DNA from: Clostridiaceae bacterium | GTDB lineage: Bacteria; Bacillota_A; Clostridia; Clostridiales; Clostridiaceae | Direction of reading: 5' to 3' | DNA: 7,997 bases | Assembly (NCBI GenBank): GCA_029256485.1 | Contig: JAQSXU010000147.1 | Location: forward strand, 1-7,997 | Part shown: in pieces, positions 1 to 5,554 of the stretch | Numbering within the stretch: the first letter of the stretch is position 1 | Layout: each line of letters begins with the position of its first letter | Notes under the pieces: generated by a model | What the model was told of the DNA's origin: nothing | Database searches by the model: none | The model's input: the letters and a program-made list of their open reading frames with translations, nothing else | Made by a program: the position numbers and the translations under genes

Positions 1-1
1 T

Positions 2-943
2 GTTGTAACAGCTACACAGATGCTTGATTCTATGGAAAGAAATCCTAGACCTACCAGAGCAGAAGCTTCTGATATTGCAAATGCAATATTTGATGGAACA
101 GATGCTATAATGCTAAGCGGAGAGTCAGCTAATGGTAAGTGGCCTGTTGAAGCTGCACAAACTATGGCAAGAATTGCACAGGCAGCAGAATCAAAGTTAA
201 ATTATGCTTCCATATTAAAGAAAAAGAGAGAATCTCATATATTAAGTGTTGCAAATGCTATAAGTTTGGCAACATGCACAACAGCCTCAGAACTAAATGC
301 ATCAGCAATTATTACTGCAACACAAAGCGGTTATACTGCAAAAATGGTTTCAAAGTATCGTTCAGAATGTCCAGTTATTGCAGTTACCACAAGTGAAGTA
401 GTAGCTAGAAAACTAGCATTAAACTGGGGAGTTCATTCCATTGTTACTTCAAAAATGGAATCAACTGATGAATTAATTGAAAAGTCAGTGGATATTGCAT
501 TAAAATCAGGCTATGTTAAGAAGGGCGATCTTGTAGTTATAGCTGCCGGAATACCTGTATCTTATTCCGGAACAACAAATATGTTAAAAGTTCATGTAGT
601 TGGAGATATTCTTGTACAGGGAAGAGGTGCAGGAGTTAATCCTGGATATGGAACAGTTAAAATTGTTAAAAATGCAAAAGAAGCAGATGAAATTCTAGAG
701 GATGGAGATATTCTTGTAGTAAAGAATCTAAACAGAGACTATCTATCAGTACTTAACAGAGTAGCAGGAGTTATTGCTGAGGAAGGTGGATTAACATCCC
801 ACTTGGCAATAGAATGTATTTCAAATGAAATTCCTTTAATATGTGGTGCAGGCGGTGCGTTAGACATATTAAAGTCAGGATCTTTTGTAACCATGGATGT
901 GGCAAGAGGTATTGTTTATAACGGAAGAGCAAATATAATGTAA
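2..943 (+). CDS. pyk: Pyruvate kinase, C-terminal part (5' end outside window)
   Basis: Pyruvate kinase converts phosphoenolpyruvate and ADP to pyruvate and ATP in the last step of glycolysis, in the cytoplasm. The frame is open from base 2 (reading VVTATQM), so the internal ATG at 20 is not the true start and the gene begins upstream of the window. About 313 residues are visible. They start in the catalytic barrel with the family signatures TATQM, RPTRAE and [14 protein letters not shown]. The pyruvate kinase C-terminal (allosteric) domain follows at about visible residues 80-195. The last ~100 residues are an extra PEP-utiliser domain ([11 protein letters not shown] to the end) with the sequence [10 protein letters not shown]; its histidine, visible residue 267, matches the TSH histidine of phosphotransfer swivelling domains. 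Bacillus-type pyruvate kinases carry the same extra domain, so this is a known architecture. No U-rich terminator follows; a heptamer repeat begins within 4 bases of the stop codon. Confidence 0.95.
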   Translation, partial: VVTATQMLDSMERNPRPTRAEASDIANAIFDGTDAIMLSGESANGKWPVEAAQTMARIAQAAESKLNYASILKKKRESHILSVANAISLATCTTASELNASAIITATQSGYTAKMVSKYRSECPVIAVTTSEVVARKLALNWGVHSIVTSKMESTDELIEKSVDIALKSGYVKKGDLVVIAAGIPVSYSGTTNMLKVHVVGDILVQGRGAGVNPGYGTVKIVKNAKEADEILEDGDILVVKNLNRDYLSVLNRVAGVIAEEGGLTSHLAIECISNEIPLICGAGGALDILKSGSFVTMDVARGIVYNGRANIM

Positions 944-946
944 TTA

Positions 947-993
947 AAAGTACAAAGTTTAATTAAAAGTTCAAAGTACAAAGTTCAAAGTAG
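947..993 (+). repeat. Heptamer tandem repeat, AAAGTNC units
   Basis: Read directly: six consecutive heptamers of the form AAAGTNC, in the order AAAGTAC, AAAGTTT, a 5-base break (AATTA), AAAGTTC, AAAGTAC, AAAGTTC, AAAGTAG. The array starts 3 bases after the pyk stop codon. Its last four units form the left arm of the larger inverted repeat at 966-1081. A 7-bp period in non-coding DNA next to a stop codon has no coding explanation. Role unknown. Confidence 0.8.
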
Positions 994-1081
994 GAAGCTT
1001 TTCAGCTTTATCCGAAAAGCAAACTTTAAGTTTTGCCCTAGGGCAAAACTATCCTTCTTTGTTCTTTGATATTTGAACTTT
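966..1081. repeat. Composite palindromic intergenic element
   Basis: The outer arms 966-994 and 1053-1081 are reverse complements at 23 of 29 positions by hand count, starting from a perfect 10-bp end (AAAGTTCAAA / TTTGAACTTT). Inside lie two hairpins. One is GCTTTTC (997-1003) pairing with GAAAAGC (1014-1020) across a 10-base loop. The other is a perfect 22-bp palindrome at 1029-1050. The right arm keeps the 7-base rhythm of the left arm in reverse. Terminal inverted repeats, inner hairpins and no ORF are the look of a small dispersed palindromic repeat (MITE- or REP-like). With one copy in view, mobility and dispersal are inference. Transcribed, it would fold into a long three-part stem that could protect the pyk 3' end or reduce read-through. 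Confidence 0.6.
1029..1050. other. Perfect 22-bp palindrome
   Basis: The core TTTTGCCCTAGGGCAAAA (1031-1048), extended by AG on the left and CT on the right, is its own reverse complement across all 22 positions with no spacer. In RNA it would form a stem with only a few unpaired bases at the tip. It is not followed by a T run, so it is not a canonical intrinsic terminator in either direction. It could be the inner hairpin of the repeat element or a dimeric protein site. Confidence 0.7.
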
Positions 1082-1115
1082 ATTAATTTGTTTTAAGTCA
1101 GTTGGGGGGATGAAA

Positions 1116-2126
1116 ATGAAGTATAAGGTTCTTGGAAGATCAAATTTAAGGGTATCCGTTGTAGGCTTTGGAGGAATACCTGTACAAAGAATAACCATAG
1201 AGGAAGCAGCTAATGTTATAAAAAAAGCTAATGAAATTGGAGTTAACTTCATTGATACTGCCAGAGGATATACAGTATCTGAACAGGTTATTGGAAATGC
1301 TGTACAGGGAATGAGAGAAAAGTGGATAATTGCAACAAAATCTATGGCTAGAGATAAAGAAACCATGAAAAAGGACATTGAAATAAGCTTAAATAATTTA
1401 AAAACAGATTACATAGATTTATATCAGCTTCATAATGTGAGAACAGAAGAAGACTATAATAAAGTATTAAGCGGCAATGGAGCATATGCAGCATTAAGTG
1501 AGGCAGTGGAGGAAGGAAAGATAAAGCACATTGGAATAACTTCACATAGTCTGGATATTTTAAAGTTAGCAGTGGAAAGCGGCAAATTTGAAACCATAAT
1601 GTATCCTTATAATATGGTAGAAAATCAGGGAGAAGAGCTTTTTAAGAGAGCAAATGAATTAAATATAGGTATTATTGCAATGAAGCCAATGGCTGGAGGA
1701 GCATTAAATAACGGCACTTTAGCACTAAAATACATATTAAATAACAATAATGTAACCACTGCAATTCCGGGCATGGCCTCAATAAAGGAAGTAATTGAAA
1801 ATTGTCAGGCTGCAGATAGTTCATTAGAACTGGATAACAAAGATAAGGAAGAAATTAATAAATTAATTGATGAATTAGGTGGAGAATTTTGCAGAAGATG
1901 CAGTTACTGCGCTCCTTGTACAGTGGGAATAGATATACCAAGCCTGTTTATTCTGCAAGGGTATAAGGAAAGATATAATTTGGCAGGCTGGGCGGAGGAC
2001 AGGTATAAAAGCACTAAAATCAGGGCAAAGGATTGTATACAGTGTGGTGTCTGTGAAACAAGATGTCCTTATGAATTACCCATAAGAAAAATGTTAGAAA
2101 AGGTAAGAAAAACATTTAATGAATAA
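1116..2126 (+). CDS. Aldo/keto reductase with C-terminal 4Fe-4S ferredoxin-type domain
   Basis: Predicted cytoplasmic oxidoreductase of the aldo/keto reductase superfamily, fused to an iron-sulfur domain; substrate unknown. Two ATGs lie in frame, at 1110 and 1116. The G-run Shine-Dalgarno (1104-1109) abuts the first and sits 6 bases before the second, so 1116 is preferred (336 residues, MKYKVLGRSNL). Residues 1-250 form the barrel, with the expected catalytic tetrad Asp47 (FIDTA), Tyr52 (RGYT), Lys75 (ATKS) and His106 (QLHN). The C-terminal part holds two cysteine sets: C259-x2-C262-x2-C265-x2-C268, and C307-x2-C310-x2-C313-x3-C317-P. They are enough for two [4Fe-4S] clusters. The known family with this layout is the Fe-S aldo/keto reductases (COG1453 type). 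An electron-transfer role using ferredoxin or NAD(P)H is inference. The gene appears monocistronic, between the repeat element and a separate promoter. Confidence 0.92.
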   Translation: MKYKVLGRSNLRVSVVGFGGIPVQRITIEEAANVIKKANEIGVNFIDTARGYTVSEQVIGNAVQGMREKWIIATKSMARDKETMKKDIEISLNNLKTDYIDLYQLHNVRTEEDYNKVLSGNGAYAALSEAVEEGKIKHIGITSHSLDILKLAVESGKFETIMYPYNMVENQGEELFKRANELNIGIIAMKPMAGGALNNGTLALKYILNNNNVTTAIPGMASIKEVIENCQAADSSLELDNKDKEEINKLIDELGGEFCRRCSYCAPCTVGIDIPSLFILQGYKERYNLAGWAEDRYKSTKIRAKDCIQCGVCETRCPYELPIRKMLEKVRKTFNE

Positions 2127-2139
2127 TTTATAAAATATA

Positions 2140-2169
2140 TTGTATTTTTTAGCAGATTTAATGTATAAT
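2140..2169 (+). promoter_or_regulatory. Sigma-A-type promoter upstream of RNA candidate / DUF1540 gene
   Basis: TTGTAT (2140-2145) and a perfect TATAAT (2164-2169) are separated by 18 bases. Transcription would start near 2176. It is the best promoter match between the aldo/keto reductase and the DUF1540 gene. The transcript would meet an oligo-T terminator about 75 nt later, before reaching the gene at 2324. Confidence 0.6.
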
Positions 2170-2175
2170 ATACTG

Positions 2176-2253
2176 ATATATGGTTAAAATCATAATAAGA
2201 ATGCTTATTGGCAACTGATCTACTTTGCACCTTTATGGTGCTATTTTTTTTAT
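2176..2253 (+). ncRNA. Candidate small RNA or attenuated leader
   Basis: This interval, from the inferred start site to the terminator T run, holds three consecutive small hairpins and no ORF. They are ATGGT-TAAA-ATCAT (2180-2193, one G-U pair), AATAAG-AATG-CTTATT (2194-2209, stacked directly on the first) and the terminator stem (2227-2241). A 17-base single-stranded linker (2210-2226) separates the last two. GCAA at 2211-2214 could alternatively pair with TTGC at 2225-2228, which would open the base of the terminator stem. It fits either an independent sRNA or a cis-acting leader of the DUF1540 gene. I do not recognise it as a known riboswitch class. Confidence 0.35.
2227..2253 (+). terminator. 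Intrinsic terminator (short stem, long T run)
   Basis: GCACC (2227-2231), loop TTTAT, GGTGC (2237-2241), then TA and eight T residues. The stem has only 5 bp but is mostly G-C, and the T run is strong. It lies about 110 bases after the aldo/keto reductase stop and about 70 bases before the DUF1540 start. It could end read-through from upstream or attenuate the downstream gene. Confidence 0.65.
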
Positions 2254-2323
2254 TAATAAATTTGTATAAAAAATCTTTATATTAGAAAAATATATGTAAT
2301 ATAACTTGAAAGGGGATATATTC

Positions 2324-2683
2324 ATGGTTGTAAGATTATCCTGCAATGCAGATAACTGTGTAAATAATTTAAACGGACTATGTTCTGCCAATACCATCAA
2401 AGTAAATGGCCCAAATTCCCACAGCAGCGGCGGTACTGAATGTGAAACCTTTGCAGCTAGGGGAATAAGAAATGCTTTATCAAATCTGACTAACATGAAT
2501 ATTCCAGGAGAAATCAGACAGCTATTTTCTACAAGCACTATAGAAATGAGTCCAAATGTTAAATGTGATGCATATAACTGTGTTCATAATTCTGGGAGAA
2601 AGTGCATGGCAGGAAACATCCAAGTTACAGGGCCAAACGCAAGGGTTAGCGCAGATACTAAATGCGAAACATTTATAGAATAA
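2324..2683 (+). CDS. DUF1540 protein with two cysteine-rich repeats
   Basis: A 119-residue soluble protein of unknown function. The start is ATG 2324, because the Shine-Dalgarno AAAGGGG (2309-2315) lies 8 bases before it; a TTG at 2306 would precede the Shine-Dalgarno. Two copies of the DUF1540 motif are visible with identical cysteine spacing, C-x4-C-x7-C-x19-C: C7, C12, C20, C40 and C81, C86, C94, C114. Each is followed by ETF. Other shared positions include N-C-V at the second cysteine, a G-P-N tripeptide and T-x-C-E-T-F at the end. A ~40-residue helical-looking linker (45-78) without cysteines joins the copies. There is no signal peptide or membrane segment. Four cysteines per unit suggest metal binding (Zn or Fe), which is inference. 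The gene stands alone between a leader/terminator and its own terminator. Confidence 0.88.
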   Translation: MVVRLSCNADNCVNNLNGLCSANTIKVNGPNSHSSGGTECETFAARGIRNALSNLTNMNIPGEIRQLFSTSTIEMSPNVKCDAYNCVHNSGRKCMAGNIQVTGPNARVSADTKCETFIE

Positions 2684-2693
2684 CATTTTAATG

Positions 2694-2729
2694 AAGAGAC
2701 TTTCTCATAAAACAAGGAAGTCTTTTTCT
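2694..2729 (+). terminator. Intrinsic terminator after DUF1540 gene
   Basis: AAGAGACTTTCT (2694-2705) pairs with AGGAAGTCTTTT (2715-2726) through 12 positions, including two G-U pairs, around a 9-base loop. The right arm runs into a TTTTTCT tract. It begins 11 bases after the stop codon. Confidence 0.8.
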
Positions 2730-2783
2730 ATTAAGTACACTTAAATCAATTTTAAAGTAAATTATAAGTGAGTTTTTGCCGCT

Positions 2784-2796
2784 GATAATATATAAT
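2784..2796 (+). promoter_or_regulatory. Possible promoter -10 region of the rRNA methyltransferase gene
   Basis: Overlapping -10-like hexamers GATAAT (2784-2789) and TATAAT (2791-2796) lie about 50 bases before the start codon. TTATAA (2762-2767) could be a weak -35 for the first, with a 16-base spacer. No good -35 pairs with the perfect TATAAT. A terminator lies just upstream, so some promoter is needed here. Confidence 0.4.
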
Positions 2797-2841
2797 AGAA
2801 ATTGTTTATTCATAAAATTAGTTTATTGAAAGGTGAATGTA

Positions 2842-4257
2842 ATGAAAGAAATTCCAGTTGAAAAAAATAAAGAATATATATTGAAAATAGATGGTTTTGG
2901 ATACCAGGGTGAAGGTGTTGGAAAATTAGAAAACTACACCATATTTGTTCCGGGAGCTCTATTAGGTGAAAAGGTAAAAGTAAAAATATTAAAGGTAAAT
3001 AAGAATTATGCTTTTGGAAAGCTGATAGATATAGTGGAAAAAAGTGAACATAGAGTAGAAGCTGTTTGCTCAATTTACGAAAAATGCGGAGGATGTCAGC
3101 TTCAACATCTATCCTATAAGGAGCAGCTAGAATTTAAAAAGGGCAGAGTTCATGACTGCCTTGTGAGAATTGGCAGGATGACAGTGATTTCAAAAGATAA
3201 TGAAGATAAAAACCACTATGAAAACCAAGTTTTATTGAGAGATACATTGGGAATGGAAGACCCATACAGATATAGAAATAAGATTCAGCTCCCTATAGGA
3301 ACAGTAAACAATAGAGTAGTTATAGGATTTTACTCTCCAAGAAGTCATAATATAACTGATGCGGATAACTGCTTTATCCAGGAGGAAACAGGAGATTTAT
3401 TAATTAAGCTGACAAAAAAGTGGATAAGGGACAATAATATTTCTACATATGATGAGAAAATTGGAGAAGGCTCACTTAGACACGTAATGATGAGAAAAGC
3501 ATTTAAAACTGGTCAGGTTATGGTGGTAATCGTAACAAATACCAGGGAACTTCCACATAAAAAAGAATTTATAGAAATCATGAAAGAAAATATCCCAGGA
3601 ATAACAAGCATAATTCATAACATCAATAGGGAAAAAACTAATGTGATTTTAAGTACCCAATGTATAACTTTGTGGGGATCAGATACTATTTCTGATTATA
3701 TAGGAAAATATAAATTTAATATATCAGCTCTATCATTTTTTCAGGTTAATCCTGTCCAAACTGAAGTGCTGTACAATAAGGCATTGGAATTTGCAGATTT
3801 AAAAGGTAATGAAGTGGTGTTTGACGCATACTGCGGAACAGGTACAATTTCACTATTTTTAAGTGAAAAGGCAAAAAAGGTATATGGAGTAGAAATAATA
3901 CCAGAGGCCATAGAAAATGCAAAAATAAATGCAAAAGAAAATGGTATTAATAATGCAGAGTTTATTGTGGGGAAATCAGAAGAAGTTATACCTGATTTAA
4001 TTAAAAAGGGAATAAAGGCTGATGTTGTAGTGGTAGATCCTCCTAGAAAGGGCTGTGAAAGGATTCTCCTTGAGGAGATATCTAAAATGGGCCCTGATAA
4101 AATTGTTTATGTTTCCTGCGACCCTGGAACTTTAGCAAGAGATCTGGCAATACTTAAAGATTTAGGCTATAAAACTGTAGAAGTGCAGCCTGTGGACATG
4201 TTTCCCATGACGGCACACGTGGAGTGTGTGGTATTGATGTCAAGGGTTGAGAAGTAA
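2842..4257 (+). CDS. rlmD: 23S rRNA (uracil-C5)-methyltransferase, RlmD/TrmA family
   Basis: SAM-dependent enzyme that methylates C5 of a uracil in RNA, most likely 23S rRNA U1939. Some Firmicute homologues (RlmCD) also modify U747. The start is ATG 2842 with AGG (2831-2833) 8 bases upstream; the GTG at 2833 overlaps that Shine-Dalgarno. It has 471 residues, full length for the family. A TRAM RNA-binding domain covers about residues 8-66. The [4Fe-4S] cysteines are C76, C82, C85 (VC...CGGC) and probably C177 (NCFIQEE). FFQVNP precedes the SAM-binding motif [11 protein letters not shown]. Then come VVVDPPRKG, the nucleophile C426 in VSCDP, and the catalytic-base motif HVECVV with E461. Every expected catalytic residue is present. 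The interval between the TRAM domain and the methyltransferase core is the usual TrmA-family central domain. RlmC and TrmFO-like roles are less likely, but rRNA site specificity cannot be read from sequence. Confidence 0.93.
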   Translation: MKEIPVEKNKEYILKIDGFGYQGEGVGKLENYTIFVPGALLGEKVKVKILKVNKNYAFGKLIDIVEKSEHRVEAVCSIYEKCGGCQLQHLSYKEQLEFKKGRVHDCLVRIGRMTVISKDNEDKNHYENQVLLRDTLGMEDPYRYRNKIQLPIGTVNNRVVIGFYSPRSHNITDADNCFIQEETGDLLIKLTKKWIRDNNISTYDEKIGEGSLRHVMMRKAFKTGQVMVVIVTNTRELPHKKEFIEIMKENIPGITSIIHNINREKTNVILSTQCITLWGSDTISDYIGKYKFNISALSFFQVNPVQTEVLYNKALEFADLKGNEVVFDAYCGTGTISLFLSEKAKKVYGVEIIPEAIENAKINAKENGINNAEFIVGKSEEVIPDLIKKGIKADVVVVDPPRKGCERILLEEISKMGPDKIVYVSCDPGTLARDLAILKDLGYKTVEVQPVDMFPMTAHVECVVLMSRVEK

Positions 4258-4359
4258 GTGTACTAAAAAGCCTGCAAATAAGCCACTTGTTAGTTTTTAA
4301 GGTTGAAAGCCAGACTTTGAAAATTGTGATTTTATCTTTAAGACAAAACATAACACAAA

Positions 4360-4378
4360 AAGTCGGGAATAACCGCTT
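4360..4378. promoter_or_regulatory. Inverted repeat upstream of AraC-type regulator
   Basis: AAGTCGG (4360-4366) and CCGCTT (4373-4378) pair as a 6-bp inverted repeat with one bulged T and a 6-base spacer, 41 bases before the start codon. It stands out as G+C-rich in an A+T-rich gap. It may be an operator for the regulator itself. I found no convincing -35/-10 pair in 4258-4418 and no clear terminator for the upstream methyltransferase gene. Confidence 0.35.
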
Positions 4379-4418
4379 GAAAAGAGATAAGATATATGTA
4401 CAGACGGGGGTGATGATT

Positions 4419-5297
4419 ATGGGGTGGATTGAAGGAATCGGTGAAGCTATTAACTATATTGAAGATAATATAACCGAAGAACTAACAATAGAAAATATTG
4501 CAAAACGAGCATTTGTGTCACCCTTTTATTTCCAAAAAGGATTTGCAATGCTCTGTGGTTTTTCGGTGGGAGAGTACATCAGACAACGCAGGCTTACACT
4601 TGCCGGCAGTGAGCTTGTTTCCACTGATGAAAAAATTATTCATATTGCACTGAAATATGGCTACGACTCACCGGATAGTTTCACAAAAGCTTTCACTCGA
4701 TTTCATGGCATCACACCTACTGCTGTTCGAAAAGATGGAGCAATGATTAAATCTTTTGCTCCGCTAAAAATCAAATTTTCATTGGAAGGCGGTTATATTA
4801 TGGATTACAAAATTGTTGAAAAAGATTCATTTACTGTCGTGGGCGTATCAAAGGTATTCAAATATGATAGTGCAACTACAGAAATTCCACAGTTTTGGAC
4901 AGAGCATTATGAAACAGGAAAGGGGAAATTTGTATGCGGAATGTACGGAGTATGCATAGATGAGAGTATGGGCTCAAATGAGTTTGAGTATTTGATTGCA
5001 GACAATTACAATCCGTCACTAGAAATACCTGATGGCTTTGTTACAAAGATTATTCCTAAACACACTTGGGCTGTTTTTGCTTGCAAGGGTGCAATGCCGA
5101 AATCTTTGCAAGATGTGAATAGAAAAATCTTCTCAGAATGGCTGCCTAATTGCAAGGATTATGAAATTGCAGCAGGTTACAATATTGAAATGTACACCAA
5201 TACGGCTGATTATCCGCAAGGTAATCAAGATGAAAACTACTACAGCGAAATTTGGATTCCTGTTAAGAAAAAATTAGCAACAATAATTGAAAATTAA
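4419..5297 (+). CDS. AraC-family regulator with GyrI-like effector-binding domain
   Basis: Predicted cytoplasmic transcriptional activator of 292 residues. ATG 4419 is chosen because GGGGGTG (4406-4412) lies 6 bases upstream; the ATG at 4413 abuts that signal. Residues 5-105 form the AraC DNA-binding domain with two helix-turn-helix units. The first spans LTIENIAKRAFVSPFYFQKGF. The second contains IALKYGYDSPDSFTKAFTRFHGITP, the classic AraC signature. Residues 128-290 match the GyrI-like/Rob C-terminal fold (PF06445/PF14526 type), which binds small, often hydrophobic, molecules in multidrug and stress regulators. The ligand is unknown. Arginine codons here are mostly CGN (four of seven in the ORF), while the methyltransferase upstream uses AGA/AGG. 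The codon use hints at a different origin. No transporter or obvious target lies next to it. Confidence 0.9.
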   Translation: MGWIEGIGEAINYIEDNITEELTIENIAKRAFVSPFYFQKGFAMLCGFSVGEYIRQRRLTLAGSELVSTDEKIIHIALKYGYDSPDSFTKAFTRFHGITPTAVRKDGAMIKSFAPLKIKFSLEGGYIMDYKIVEKDSFTVVGVSKVFKYDSATTEIPQFWTEHYETGKGKFVCGMYGVCIDESMGSNEFEYLIADNYNPSLEIPDGFVTKIIPKHTWAVFACKGAMPKSLQDVNRKIFSEWLPNCKDYEIAAGYNIEMYTNTADYPQGNQDENYYSEIWIPVKKKLATIIEN

Positions 5298-5310
5298 GTT
5301 TTAAATTAGA

Positions 5311-5339
5311 CACCAACATGGGCCTATGGTGCCATGTGG
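5311..5339 (+). other. Hairpin with alternative pairings downstream of AraC-type gene
   Basis: CCAACATGG (5313-5321) can pair with CCATGTGG (5332-5339) with one bulged A. Alternatively, CACC (5311-5314) can pair with GGTG (5328-5331). The two folds exclude each other. No T run follows, so it is not a normal terminator. Confidence 0.35.
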
Positions 5340-5395
5340 AGTATGTTGCAAGTATACACCGCAAGAATTTATTATAATCACTTAATTTAATTTTT

Positions 5396-5424
5396 AAGGG
5401 AGCTTTTTATAAGCCCCCTTATTT
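5396..5424 (+). terminator. Intrinsic terminator after AraC-type gene
   Basis: AAGGGAGCTT (5396-5405) pairs with AAGCCCCCTT (5411-5420) with one internal mismatch, around a TTTAT loop, followed by a short A/T tail (ATTT). It lies about 100 bases after the AraC-type stop codon. The stem is strong but the T tract is weak. Confidence 0.65.
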
Positions 5425-5441
5425 AATGTTTACTAGCACTA

Positions 5442-5510
5442 TACTTTTTGATACTACCTATAAAAAAAGTGCCTACTTGTAAAAAGTAAGTAAGGGTATT
5501 AGCATATAAC
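5442..5510 (+). promoter_or_regulatory. Candidate HxlR operator and promoter of the aldehyde dehydrogenase gene
   Basis: Half-sites TACTT (5442-5446), TACTT (5474-5478), AAGTA (5484-5488) and AAGTA (5488-5492) are clustered. TACTT 5474 faces the two AAGTA copies with 5- and 9-base spacers. The 9-base version resembles the outer ends of the YodB operator known from Bacillus (TACT...N9...AGTA, from memory). A further inverted repeat, ACTTTTT (5443-5449) with AAAAAGT (5464-5470), overlaps the cluster. TATTAG (5497-5502) or TATAAC (5505-5510) could be the -10, but no -35 is clean. Binding by the HxlR protein encoded at 7184-7990 is inference. Confidence 0.4.
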
Positions 5511-5554
5511 TAGAATAAGTTATTAAAACAATTATTTTAAGGATGTGTTGAATT

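Noticed and set aside
591..943. PEP-utiliser domain on pyruvate kinase as a novel fusion
   Set aside because: The extra C-terminal domain with the TSH motif is a known feature of Bacillus-type pyruvate kinases.
1059..1086. Promoter for the aldo/keto reductase (TTGTTC-16-TATTAA)
   Set aside because: It lies inside the right arm of the repeat element, where TTTG/TATT strings recur by construction, and both hexamers are weak. I could not call a specific promoter.
1049..1378. Minus-strand open frames over 1049-1545, 2233-2538, 5902-6240 and 6566-6952
   Set aside because: They lie mostly opposite well-supported + strand genes, show low-complexity Leu/Phe/Ser-rich translations and no family motifs, and lack Shine-Dalgarno signals that I can see. 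They are reverse-strand shadows.
2176..2253. A known riboswitch class in the DUF1540 leader
   Set aside because: I compared it by eye with the conserved cores of c-di-GMP, preQ1, fluoride, ZTP, purine and guanidine riboswitches and found no match, so it is reported only as an unassigned RNA candidate.
4258..4418. Terminator and promoter between the methyltransferase and AraC-type genes
   Set aside because: TTGAAA occurs at 4317 and 4377, but neither has a -10 at a workable distance. No stem followed by a T run is visible. Only the AAGTCGG/CCGCTT inverted repeat was kept.
5443..5470. ACTTTTT/AAAAAGT hairpin as a terminator
   Set aside because: The stem is entirely weak A-T apart from one pair, and it overlaps the candidate promoter. 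It is better read as part of the half-site cluster.
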